Below are positions 21,327 through 29,787 of a DNA stretch of 41,737 nt, piece after piece; within the stretch, counting starts at the first letter, position 1, and each line of letters opens with the position of its first letter. Source of the DNA: a virus; IMG/VR virus record IMGVR_UViG_3300050821_002945, positions 1-41,737 of that record, one strand, 5' to 3'. The position numbers and the translations under genes were made by a program. The notes below the pieces were generated by a model. The model worked only from the letters and a program-made list of their open reading frames with translations. It was not told where the DNA came from and did no database searches.

Positions 21327-22079
21327 GTGGTTAAGACTTATAATCTTAATGATCTAAAGTTAGAGAAATTTAGACAAGCTTCAGCGTTGCAATCTGCAAA
21401 ATGTCGTGCCGATCTTTATCGTGCCGCTCACGAAGCGGAAATGAATGATCCAGCTAATGCTGAGATTCGTAAGTTTTTTGAGCGACGTGGAAAAGTATGG
21501 CATCCGGTTGGTGGTGGACTTCCTTCTGTTCCCATAACCCTTGCTATTCTTCTTGATCCGGTAACTGTTAATACCTTTACATCTGCGGCAACTGTTCTAA
21601 CTACATCATCAGTTGGTCCATTTAATCCTGATTATTTCAAGACCGAAGCTGCCTCCTGGGAACAAGAGGCAATGGGTGTTATTTCCACAACCGCAACACC
21701 TACAATTGCATTTGGCACTTATTTTGGGGTAGTTGCTGGAACCATTACGACAGTTCTTGCAATTTCTCCGACTATTACCACAGCTTCAGCATTAGCAAAC
21801 GTTGACTGGTATTACAAAGTTTTTGGTCGAACAGTAGTTTCAACTGGTTCAACTTCAACAATTATCGTTACTGGATTTTTATGGGGTAACATTGAGGTTT
21901 TGGGTGCAACTGGTGCAACCGAACCTACGCAACCAGTTAAGAATGCGACTCCCCCGACTGCTGTTACATCAGACCTGAGTTCAAGTGTATTTCTTGACCT
22001 CAAGGCAACCTGGGGAACTTCAAGTGTTAGTAATACGATTACTACTAACTTTTATAAGTTAATGAGTACATATTCATAA
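21327..22079 (+). CDS. Virion structural protein, beta-rich (250 aa)
   Basis: GTG at 21327 with GGAGAG upstream. The N-terminal ~70 residues are helical and basic (KFRQASALQSAKCRADLYRA). The remainder is Thr/Ser/Ala/Val-rich beta sequence (TTVLAISPTITTASALANVD; WYYKVFGRTVVSTGSTSTII), similar in style to the 20034-21104 protein, which it probably joins in the virion. Such pairs follow the capsid gene in some actinophages. The exact role (decoration, spike or fibre) is unresolved. Confidence 0.6.
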   Translation: MVKTYNLNDLKLEKFRQASALQSAKCRADLYRAAHEAEMNDPANAEIRKFFERRGKVWHPVGGGLPSVPITLAILLDPVTVNTFTSAATVLTTSSVGPFNPDYFKTEAASWEQEAMGVISTTATPTIAFGTYFGVVAGTITTVLAISPTITTASALANVDWYYKVFGRTVVSTGSTSTIIVTGFLWGNIEVLGATGATEPTQPVKNATPPTAVTSDLSSSVFLDLKATWGTSSVSNTITTNFYKLMSTYS

Positions 22080-23509
22080 TGAAAATATTTAAAGCAATTA
22101 CAGGGGTTGCGCTCTTTAGTTTAGTGATTTTGGTTGCAACTGCTGTTGTTTCGGGGCCAGTCTCAGCTTCACCGCAACCATATAGTTTTAATTGGACTGG
22201 AACTCCTTCAAGTCCATTAAGTGTTGTTCCTTCAACATGGGATGTTCAGATTCATAAGCGATTTCAGGGCGACGACATGGATTCGTTTCAAGCTCAACAT
22301 GGTTCGGATTGTTCCGCGCCCCCTGCCTCACACTTAGTTAATACTCTTACTCAAGGGGTATTTATTTGTAACAACCACCTAATGACCGCAGTAAGCGATT
22401 CAGGTTATGGTGAAATTGCTTTAACACCAGATCACATGGCAGATTGGTCGAGTGGAACAACTGTAATTACTGTTGATGTGAGTACATTACAATTAAATCC
22501 TCGTGATTGGGTTGAGATATATATAACACCGTTTACTGACAATCAATCACTTCCATTTGAAGCTTCTGACCCCGATATGCAGGGGCCTCCTAAAAATTCT
22601 TTGATTTTTTCGGTTAATCCTGCTGAGTTATTTGGAACTAATGCAGGAACCATTCAACAGGTTAGTAACTTCAATATTTCTAGGTTATCTCAAGCACGAA
22701 ATGACAGTTTAGGAAGTATTCTTGGCCCTAGTGCAACCATACGTACTACCTACGAAATAGATATTTCATCGGGCCATGTTCGTTTTGGACTACCTGCTTA
22801 TGGTGTTTGGTGGACGGATACTAATGTAAATATTCCATTTACTCAAGGTGTAGTTACTCTCACTCATCACAGTTACGATCCTCAACATGAAGGAAATCCA
22901 AATACAGATACTTGGCATTGGTCTAATTTTACTATTTCTAATGCTGTACCATTCACGATTATTAATGGAAATGAGCGTTCACTAAATCCAAGTGGAGCTT
23001 CGGTGGTTCATTTTCCACAACCGGCTCCTTCTGGTTCATTTCTTAGGTTTTCTGGAATTGGACCGCAAGGTAGTACATATACCGTTTCTTATGACAATGG
23101 AAAAACATGGGTTTCTCCAAGTCTTCAATCACATACCGGAACTCATGATGAGCATTTCTCTACTTATTGGACTCCTATACCAACTGGAACTCAAGTTGTA
23201 ATGTTTCGTGGTAATAATTGGTGGGGTGGTGATTGGTGGGTTCGTGATCCTGCGATTTGGTCACTTACCATCGGATCACAACCATCTCCAAGTCCCTCAA
23301 TTATTCCTACTCCAACGCCTACCCCAATAATTACTCCAAGTCCATCTCCGATATCTTCACCAAGCCCATCACCGTCACCCAGCCCTTCGCCACTTCCATC
23401 ACCGTCACCGAGTCCTTCTCCAATTTCAATAAATAATATTCCATGCGTGGTGACTATTAATGGAGTTCAACAAACCGGAACTTGTAGCGGCACTTTTCAA
23501 CCGCATTAA
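22079..23509 (+). CDS. Sec-secreted beta-sandwich protein with Pro-Ser linker (476 aa)
   Basis: The N-terminus MKIFKAITGVALFSLVILVA followed by TAVVSGPVSA-S is a textbook Sec signal peptide (basic n-region, hydrophobic core, AxA-type site near residue 30). The mature part is rich in Trp, Asp, Asn, Gly and aromatic residues with several Cys, reading as one or two beta-sandwich domains (about 35-390), possibly lectin- or CBM-like. A PSPSPSP linker (~395-450) and a short Cys-containing end (CVVTINGVQQTGTC) follow. Such proteins are typical of host surface proteins, not virions. Role unknown: glycan binding, host-surface masking, or exclusion of other phages. Confidence 0.7.
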   Translation: MKIFKAITGVALFSLVILVATAVVSGPVSASPQPYSFNWTGTPSSPLSVVPSTWDVQIHKRFQGDDMDSFQAQHGSDCSAPPASHLVNTLTQGVFICNNHLMTAVSDSGYGEIALTPDHMADWSSGTTVITVDVSTLQLNPRDWVEIYITPFTDNQSLPFEASDPDMQGPPKNSLIFSVNPAELFGTNAGTIQQVSNFNISRLSQARNDSLGSILGPSATIRTTYEIDISSGHVRFGLPAYGVWWTDTNVNIPFTQGVVTLTHHSYDPQHEGNPNTDTWHWSNFTISNAVPFTIINGNERSLNPSGASVVHFPQPAPSGSFLRFSGIGPQGSTYTVSYDNGKTWVSPSLQSHTGTHDEHFSTYWTPIPTGTQVVMFRGNNWWGGDWWVRDPAIWSLTIGSQPSPSPSIIPTPTPTPIITPSPSPISSPSPSPSPSPSPLPSPSPSPSPISINNIPCVVTINGVQQTGTCSGTFQPH

Positions 23510-23512
23510 TTA

Positions 23513-25852
23513 GTGTTTAAAACTCGCGGCGCTCTCGCCTTAACTTGGTATGAGCCGGAATATAAAACTCAATATATTCCGGCTCTTCCTAATCCTAAGC
23601 CATATAAGCCACTTTGGACTCCGCGTGTAATTCCTGGTGGATTAAAAACTCCAAGAATTTATGCTGCCTGGGGCCATGTAAATAACGATAAAACTGGCTC
23701 AGGTAGTAGTGCTAGTACTTCTAGTTTCACGGTAAATTGGAATTCCAATACAACAGTTGGTAATAGAGCTTTTATTGTTGTTGAAGCAGATCGAAACGCA
23801 CAAGTTCCAACTATTACTTCAATCACCGATCCACGAGGCAATTCTTGGCATCAAGATTTACATATTGCTCCTGTTGATGGATCATTTGATTGTTTTGTAG
23901 ATGTCTGGTCGGCGCAAATTACAACTCAAATTCTTAGTACTGATAATCTCACGGTCAATATTGGAAATTCAATTGATGATTGGGTTTGGGCTACCCATGA
24001 AATTAGTGGCTTAGATACTTCAGCAACTCCGGTAGATGTCAAAGTTTCAGCAACCAATGGTACGGCTAATCTTTCACCTGCTTCTGGAAATACAGCCGCT
24101 ACCGCAGCGGCAAATGAATTTGTTCTTCATGTTTATGGTGATGATGGTGCAACGGACACTTGGAGTGCTGCGCCATCGGGAACGGCGATGGCAAATTTTA
24201 TGAGTTCGAGTGTTGGTGAACTTTGGGATTCGTACGAAGATTCCGGTAGTTCAGGTTCAACTCCACACACGTCGGGAACTTTAACTCCAACCAATGCAAT
24301 TTGGGGTTGTGGAACTGTTGTTTATAAATTAGCTCCTAGTGGTGGAGTTGCAATTCCAACCAAACCATTTCAATATAAATTAATACAACCGAAAAGTGGT
24401 CATTTAAGTGGAACCACTTCTACTCAACTTACAGTTTTAAGCTTTAAGGCAACTCCTAAGCGAAATGTAAATGTATTAGCTAATGTTTTTTTGCAATTAA
24501 CGGCTTCAGATTCATTAGGTGCCATTTCAGATACAGCCGTACGTAATGTTCAAAACTTTTCAAGAACCGCTTCTGATTCCTTAAGTGCATTAAGTGACAC
24601 AGCAGTACGAAATATTATGGCTTTTGTGCGAACTGCATCTGACACAATAGGGGCTCTTTCTGATACAGCCATAAGAAATGCTATGAATTTTCAACGTACT
24701 GCATCAGATAATTTAGGAGCTTTATCAGATACGGCAATTAGAAATGTTATGGCATTTTTACGTACTGCGTCGGATTCTCTAAGTGCATTATCTGATTCGA
24801 CTGTTCGTGTAGTGACTCAACCAAGAACTGCGAGTGATACTTTAAGCGCACTTTCTGATAGTGCAGTTCGCGGTGTTATGTCTATTTCTCGTACTGCATC
24901 TGACACACTTTCTGCACTTTCTGATTCTGCAATTCGAAATGTAATGACGTTTCTTAGAACGGCCTCAGATACCCTTGGATCAATAACTGATGTTGCTAAT
25001 GAAAAAGTGGCCCTTCCAAGAACAGCAAGTGACACTCTTTCTGGAATTACGGAATCAACAACTGTTCAAAAAGGAATTTCAAGGACAGCAAGTGATGCTT
25101 TGAGTGCGCTCTCCGACTCGGCTGTTCGAAATGCAATGAGTTTTCAAAGAACTGCTTCGGATACCTTAAGTGCCTTAAGTGATAGTGCAATTAGAAATAT
25201 TCAAAACTTTATTAGAACAGCATCGGATACTTTAAGCGGTCTTACTGAGTCAACTGTTACTCAAAAGGGTGTTATACGCACAGCCAGCGACACACTTTCG
25301 GCAATTTCAGATAGTGCAATTCGTAATGTAATGGTCATAAACCGTACGGCATCCGACTCACTTGCGGCTTTAAGTGATTCAGCAGTTAGAAATGTTCAAT
25401 CATTTATAAGAACTGCTTCAGATGCACTTTCAAGTATTACGGATTCAGCAACTAGAAATTCTATGTCGTTTATTAGAATCGCAACTGATAGTTTAGCCGC
25501 CATAACCGACACAACCTTAAGGATTATGGCAAATCCCCGAACAGCGGCGGATACTATTAATGCAATTTCAGATGTGAATATAAGAAACCCACAAGGATTT
25601 ATTCGAACTGCAATAGATATTCTAAATGCAATTCTTGATTTTGCTCAATTACCTCCTAAGTTTTTTATTCTTCAAACTCAAACTATTTACACTAGAGATG
25701 GGATTGGAAAAATAGATGGAATTTCAATTCTTCAAACTAGAGATGGAACACAAAAGATCAATACAAGAGATGGTTTTTTAACAATAACAACTAGAGATGG
25801 GAAACAAACCATCTATACTAGAGATGATAAGTTCACAATAAAGGAAGGTTAA
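23513..25852 (+). CDS. Repeat-rich tail fibre or surface protein (779 aa)
   Basis: GTG at 23513 begins just after the secreted-protein gene. Residues ~60-275 look like a beta-sandwich found at the base of phage fibres (FIVVEADRNAQVPTITSITD; HEISGLDTSATPVDV). Residues 329-719 are 18 tandem copies of a 21-22-residue unit with consensus RTASDTLSALSDSAIRNVM. The C-terminal ~55 residues hold five TRDG or TRDD units (IYTRDGIGKIDG). Repetitive Asp/Ser/Thr shafts of this kind form long fibres. Its gene neighbours are a BppU-like baseplate domain and a secreted protein, so an adhesion role is likely. No catalytic motif is seen. Confidence 0.7.
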   Translation: MFKTRGALALTWYEPEYKTQYIPALPNPKPYKPLWTPRVIPGGLKTPRIYAAWGHVNNDKTGSGSSASTSSFTVNWNSNTTVGNRAFIVVEADRNAQVPTITSITDPRGNSWHQDLHIAPVDGSFDCFVDVWSAQITTQILSTDNLTVNIGNSIDDWVWATHEISGLDTSATPVDVKVSATNGTANLSPASGNTAATAAANEFVLHVYGDDGATDTWSAAPSGTAMANFMSSSVGELWDSYEDSGSSGSTPHTSGTLTPTNAIWGCGTVVYKLAPSGGVAIPTKPFQYKLIQPKSGHLSGTTSTQLTVLSFKATPKRNVNVLANVFLQLTASDSLGAISDTAVRNVQNFSRTASDSLSALSDTAVRNIMAFVRTASDTIGALSDTAIRNAMNFQRTASDNLGALSDTAIRNVMAFLRTASDSLSALSDSTVRVVTQPRTASDTLSALSDSAVRGVMSISRTASDTLSALSDSAIRNVMTFLRTASDTLGSITDVANEKVALPRTASDTLSGITESTTVQKGISRTASDALSALSDSAVRNAMSFQRTASDTLSALSDSAIRNIQNFIRTASDTLSGLTESTVTQKGVIRTASDTLSAISDSAIRNVMVINRTASDSLAALSDSAVRNVQSFIRTASDALSSITDSATRNSMSFIRIATDSLAAITDTTLRIMANPRTAADTINAISDVNIRNPQGFIRTAIDILNAILDFAQLPPKFFILQTQTIYTRDGIGKIDGISILQTRDGTQKINTRDGFLTITTRDGKQTIYTRDDKFTIKEG
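24497..25669 (+). repeat. 18 tandem in-frame protein repeats (21-22 codons each)
   Basis: Eighteen units, each starting (R/L)TASD or a close variant and carrying D(T/S)A(I/V)RN in most. Units 5, 8, 9, 12 and 16 are degenerate in the second half. Although protein copies are near-identical, their codons differ strongly (for example TCAGATACC, AGTGATACT and TCTGACACA for SDT), so little long exact DNA repetition remains. Confidence 0.9.
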
Positions 25853-25857
25853 GGAAA

Positions 25858-26178
25858 TTGGCAATCAGCCCTTATGTGATTGGGAATACTCATACAAAAT
25901 GGTTACTTCCATTTGTAACTGATTCTGCGATTGTAGATTTAACAGGGGCCACACTTAAACTACGTATTCTACGTCCAGATAATACCGCTCATGATGGAGT
26001 TAATGTCCCTAGTATTTTGGGAGCCCCAACTTTGGGTCAAGTAAATTATCTAGTGGATGTGGCTGATTTTCCGGTTGTAGGTACTTATACACTTCAGATA
26101 CAAGCTGATTATGGTGGCTCACCTGATTCTTTGACTGTTTCTGATGCATTTCTACTTACAGTAAATACGAAGATTTAA
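25858..26178 (+). CDS. BppU-like N-terminal domain protein, baseplate/fibre adaptor (106 aa)
   Basis: TTG at 25858 with AAGGAAA upstream. The 106-residue sequence with DLTGATLKLRILRPDNTAHD, then LGQVNYLVDVADFPVVGTYT, matches the Ig-like beta-sandwich that starts BppU/DUF2479 baseplate proteins, which attach receptor-binding proteins to phage tails. Here it stands alone without a C-terminal module. It probably anchors the long repeat fibre encoded just upstream. TAATG overlap couples it to the aminotransferase. Confidence 0.7.
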   Translation: MAISPYVIGNTHTKWLLPFVTDSAIVDLTGATLKLRILRPDNTAHDGVNVPSILGAPTLGQVNYLVDVADFPVVGTYTLQIQADYGGSPDSLTVSDAFLLTVNTKI

Positions 26179-27341
26179 TGATTCCTTTATTCGCGGTTCA
26201 CATGCCTACGACTGTTGATAAGCCACTTCTTGATGTTCTTCATTCGGGGTACATAGGACAAGGGAAGAAAGTTGAAGAATTTGAAAAAGCACTTGGTCAA
26301 TATATAGGAAATGAAAATGTACTCACGGTTAATTCTGCAACATCTGGCTTGGAACTTGCGCTTGTTTTATCGGGAGTTAATTTTGGGGATGAAGTTATTA
26401 CTTCACCAATGACTTGTATGGCAACTAATACTCCGATTATTTCTCGGGGAGCCATTCCGGTTTGGGCAGATGTTGATCCAGATACGGGATTAATTGATCC
26501 TCTTGATGTAGAGAGAAAGATCACCAAGAAAACCAAAGCCATAATTGCAGTACATTGGGGCGGTCTACCGTGTGACCTGTTGGCCCTGGCAGGCGTAGCG
26601 ACCGCTTACGGCCTCCCGTTGATCGAGGACGCCGCCCATGCCTTCGGGAGCCGCTATGGGCATCGTAGGCTTGGGGATCAAACTCTTCAAATGCAACAAG
26701 TTCCACACTTTACTGTGTATTCATTTCAAGCAATTAAACATATAACTACAGGTGATGGTGGGGCTGTGTTTTGTTCTAGAAGTGAAGATTACAAACGTGG
26801 AAAATTACTTCGCTGGTATGGCATAGATCGAGAAGTAGAACGAAAGGATATGCGTTGTGAAGAGGATGTAATTGAGTCAGGATGGAAGTGGCACATGAAT
26901 GATATTAATGCCACAATCGGAATAGTTCAACTTAATTATATCGATGGGGTTCTCAAGGCCCAACGAGAGAATGCACTTTATTACTATGAACATTTAAGGG
27001 GGCCATCTCCCGCTTTTCCTAAAGAATCCCTTCAATCAACCTATATGCAAAGTTCCTTTTGGTTATATACAATTCTTTGTAATGATGAATCTGAGCGTAA
27101 TGAATTTATGGGATTTATGAATAAAAAAGGAGTGATGGTAAGTAAAGTACATACAAGGCATGATACCCATACAGCTTTCGCTCCATTTAGAAAAAGCCCA
27201 CTTCCAGGTGTAGATTCTTTTTCTGATAGACATATTTCAATTCCTGTTCATTGGGCTTTAACTACACGGGAGAGGGATCATATTGTGGATTCTGTTAATT
27301 CATTTTATGAGAGTAGACAAAGGATAGAAAAAGATGCTTAG
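26178..27341 (+). CDS. DegT/DnrJ/EryC1/StrS-family sugar aminotransferase (387 aa)
   Basis: A PLP enzyme that places an amino group from glutamate on a keto nucleotide-sugar. Visible motifs are GYIGQGKKVEEFEKALG (start), VNSATSGLELAL, the Asp of IEDAAHAFGS that binds the PLP ring, and SFQAIKHITTGDGGAV with the Schiff-base Lys. The length is normal. Followed by a GNAT acetyltransferase, a familiar pair for making N-acetylated amino sugars. Bases 26561-26670 around the EDAAHAFGS motif are about 67% G+C, far above the rest of the gene, suggesting patchwork ancestry. Confidence 0.9.
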   Translation: MIPLFAVHMPTTVDKPLLDVLHSGYIGQGKKVEEFEKALGQYIGNENVLTVNSATSGLELALVLSGVNFGDEVITSPMTCMATNTPIISRGAIPVWADVDPDTGLIDPLDVERKITKKTKAIIAVHWGGLPCDLLALAGVATAYGLPLIEDAAHAFGSRYGHRRLGDQTLQMQQVPHFTVYSFQAIKHITTGDGGAVFCSRSEDYKRGKLLRWYGIDREVERKDMRCEEDVIESGWKWHMNDINATIGIVQLNYIDGVLKAQRENALYYYEHLRGPSPAFPKESLQSTYMQSSFWLYTILCNDESERNEFMGFMNKKGVMVSKVHTRHDTHTAFAPFRKSPLPGVDSFSDRHISIPVHWALTTRERDHIVDSVNSFYESRQRIEKDA

Positions 27342-27549
27342 GATTGCAGTTGGTCAACATGGGTATATGTCCAGTATTTCAAGGGATGGAGAAAGAATTC
27401 CTGCTATTGAAGCTACCATCTCAATGTCAGTAGAAAAACCAACTATGGTTTGGATTAAAACTGTTGAATTTGATGGAGAAAACACTAAATACAATGAGTT
27501 TAGTGTTTTAGGTGGCGACAACGAAGAAATTCAAATAGTACAAGCATGA
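27334..27549 (+). CDS. Small hypothetical protein (71 aa)
   Basis: A 71-residue protein beginning MLRIAVGQHGYMSSISRDGE, likely all beta (ISMSVEKPTMVWIKTVEFDG), overlapping the aminotransferase end by 8 nt and the acetyltransferase start by 4 nt. Its place inside the sugar gene set suggests a helper or sugar-binding role, but no family is recognised. Confidence 0.6.
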   Translation: MLRIAVGQHGYMSSISRDGERIPAIEATISMSVEKPTMVWIKTVEFDGENTKYNEFSVLGGDNEEIQIVQA

Positions 27550-28076
27550 AATTATCCTTTGTACGTGTTGAAACTTGGTTTCAAGCATTTCAATTGATGG
27601 GTATTCGGAATGAATGTCGAGAAGGGATGACACATCATTCTGATGAAATTACACCTGAACAGCAAGAGAAATTTTGGAAGGAACGTATATTAACTGGTTT
27701 AGTTGAATGTTATCTTCTTTATAATTCTGAATATTCAACTGATGAAGTTGTTCCGATTGGATTTGGTCTTTTACGATGGGAGGAAAATAAATACTGGATG
27801 ACCATAGGTGTTGCAAGAGCCTATAGGGGAAAGCATCTTTCTAGATTGCTAACTTCTCTAATTACTGCAATGGGTCATCGAGAGGGAGCCGAAGTTTGGT
27901 TAGATGTGTATGATAAGAATTTAGCTATATCAAGCTATATCAAGGAAGGATATCAGTTTATTAATTCCTATATAAAAGGTGATAGGAAGGTTTGGGTTAT
28001 GAGACATGAGAAGAAGAGAATACTAAATCCCAAGGAAGCTTTTGTTTTAGAGGAAATGAAGGAAAAAGTAAAATGA
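27546..28076 (+). CDS. GNAT-family N-acetyltransferase (176 aa)
   Basis: A GCN5-type fold: a helical N-terminus, PIGFGLLRWEENKYWMTIGV beta strands, then ARAYRGKHLSRLLTSLI, where RxYRGKH corresponds to the acetyl-CoA pyrophosphate-binding (R/Q)xxGxG/A motif A, and LDVYDKNLAISSYIKEGYQF (motif B region with the C-terminal bend). Length is standard for the family. Between an aminotransferase and a glycosyltransferase with 4-nt overlaps, it probably acetylates the amino sugar made upstream. Confidence 0.82.
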   Translation: MKLSFVRVETWFQAFQLMGIRNECREGMTHHSDEITPEQQEKFWKERILTGLVECYLLYNSEYSTDEVVPIGFGLLRWEENKYWMTIGVARAYRGKHLSRLLTSLITAMGHREGAEVWLDVYDKNLAISSYIKEGYQFINSYIKGDRKVWVMRHEKKRILNPKEAFVLEEMKEKVK

Positions 28077-28939
28077 TTTGGTTAGGAGTTCCAGTAGTAG
28101 ATCAACATAAATTAACTGCTCAGTTTATTGAATCAGTTCTTAGAACAGTAGTTGATGATGATGTTCGAATTGTTATTTTTGATAATGCTTCTGAAAAGCC
28201 CTATCCGATAGACCATGGATTGCGATGGGGTACAACTATTAGATACGAAACAAATCATGGGTACTATCAACCGATTAATGATTTAGCTGACCTAGCAACT
28301 CCTGGTGATATTGTTGCACTTGCACATAATGATTTAATTATCTATGAATCGGGTTGGGATAGACGTTTACGTGAGTGTTTTGTTAATGATGGCCGTCTTG
28401 GAATGATTGGATTTCTTGGTTCTAATCAAGTTGATGACCGCGGGGGCCGTGGCGGTGGGACGATGGGTAATTTTCAGGGTCTTAAAGGTGCCTCAATGGA
28501 AGGTACAGGGACTAAATTAACCGATCTTGCTCCTGCATTAATTTATGATTCTTTATTTATGGCAATGCGTCAACCTGTAGTTAAATGTTTGAAGGTTGAT
28601 GAACACTTTCAACTTTGTCATTTTGGGGATCGTATTTGGCCTCTACGTGCTATTGAAAATGAGTGGCGAGTTGGAGTTTTAGGAATAGCAATCGATCATA
28701 TTGGGGGCCAAACTGCTGTTGGAAGTGAAAGAATAGAAGCTGATGATAGGGCATGGTGTAATCGTGAGGGGATCAAGATTCCAGATGGTATGATTGCAGG
28801 TACAGCGCAGTATCTTGAAGCAGAACGAAGGTATCTCTCAGAATTTCGTGATACAAAACATATGATTCCGGCAGCTATGAATGGGTGGCAAATTCGCCCA
28901 CTTCAAAGAGTTGAAAGGATGTCTTATCTTACTCTTTAA
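28073..28939 (+). CDS. GT2-like glycosyltransferase (288 aa)
   Basis: Begins MIWLGVPVVDQHKLTAQFIE, a GT-A strand and helix, then VIFDNASE (typical DN.S), NHGYYQPIND and VALAHNDLIIYESGWD, where HND takes the DxD position. A C-terminal part includes HFGDRIWPLRAIENEW and HIGGQTA, consistent with acceptor-binding and catalytic residues. ATGA overlap with the acetyltransferase completes an amino-sugar set. The acceptor may be a virion protein or a host glycan. Confidence 0.8.
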   Translation: MIWLGVPVVDQHKLTAQFIESVLRTVVDDDVRIVIFDNASEKPYPIDHGLRWGTTIRYETNHGYYQPINDLADLATPGDIVALAHNDLIIYESGWDRRLRECFVNDGRLGMIGFLGSNQVDDRGGRGGGTMGNFQGLKGASMEGTGTKLTDLAPALIYDSLFMAMRQPVVKCLKVDEHFQLCHFGDRIWPLRAIENEWRVGVLGIAIDHIGGQTAVGSERIEADDRAWCNREGIKIPDGMIAGTAQYLEAERRYLSEFRDTKHMIPAAMNGWQIRPLQRVERMSYLTL

Positions 28940-28950
28940 TGGAGATATAA

Positions 28951-29787
28951 TTGGCATCAACTTGTAGGATTGGTTCTTCACTTACTTATGATGTAATTGC
29001 ATATGTTCGTAATCAAATTGAAGATACCGTGGCACCATTTGTGGTTAGTGATGCTGCTTTGCTTATTTATGTGGAGAATGCAGCCGAAGAGTTTTCAAAA
29101 TGGGAGCCATTGGGTGAGGAAATCGTTGGCAATATTGCAGGAACATCAGGTTCCCCGCCTTCATCTCCATTCCAGACTCAGTCATATGTTTCGCGCTATA
29201 GCTGTTCAGTTGCTAATGGGTTTGCTCACACACCAGCACAAATAATTGATGTTCTTTATCGAGCGTCGGGTGTATTTAGCGCGGCAAGTGAAATTGCGTA
29301 TTTAGCATTGATGCCAGTTTCACCATTAAACTGGTTTCGAATTGACAAAGACCTTCTTAATAGTCCAAGTTCCAGACATATTCGTGACCAATACCTTCAA
29401 GAGTTAGACCATTATGGAATTGGTTATTGGGGTGTTGCACGAGATTCAACGGGGTTAAAAGCAATTGATCTTTATCCTCCCCCTGTTACTGCCGGTCTAC
29501 CTATTTTTGTGCGTTATACATATACTCATGCGAACAACTCAGGTGATCCACTTAATCCCACTTATCCGACGATTCCAGAAGACCTCAAGAGATATTTCGC
29601 AAAGTTTCTACTTGCTGAAACTATTGAGGAAGAGGCTGATCGTCTTATAAAAAGATCACAAACTAAAGCGGGTATTACCCAAAGATGGTCAAGTCCCGCT
29701 GAGGCAGTTCGTTATGCCTGTGAGTTAAGGGATAGAACTGAATTAGCAATGGGTTCCGCAGTGAGTGTAGTTAAGGTCAGTTGGTAA
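28951..29787 (+). CDS. Head-tail adaptor-like protein (278 aa)
   Basis: TTG 28951 with GGAGA upstream. Its N-terminal helices (TYDVIAYVRNQIEDTVAPFV, LIYVENAAEEFSKWEPL) and its lead position in the neck gene series suggest the gp6/gp15-type ring that joins portal to tail. The length is larger than minimal adaptors because of a central beta-rich insertion (about 75-200). No precise family is recognised; assignment rests mainly on gene order. Confidence 0.55.
   Translation: MASTCRIGSSLTYDVIAYVRNQIEDTVAPFVVSDAALLIYVENAAEEFSKWEPLGEEIVGNIAGTSGSPPSSPFQTQSYVSRYSCSVANGFAHTPAQIIDVLYRASGVFSAASEIAYLALMPVSPLNWFRIDKDLLNSPSSRHIRDQYLQELDHYGIGYWGVARDSTGLKAIDLYPPPVTAGLPIFVRYTYTHANNSGDPLNPTYPTIPEDLKRYFAKFLLAETIEEEADRLIKRSQTKAGITQRWSSPAEAVRYACELRDRTELAMGSAVSVVKVSW

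Noticed and set aside
24817-25035. 72-codon minus-strand frame with its own repeats
   Set aside because: It is the antisense shadow of the RTASD repeat array and inherits its periodicity.
24497-25669. Tandem array that might be read as a CRISPR or DNA repeat locus
   Set aside because: The repetition is at protein level with a 63-66-nt period in frame; DNA copies differ in codons and there are no spacers between identical repeats.
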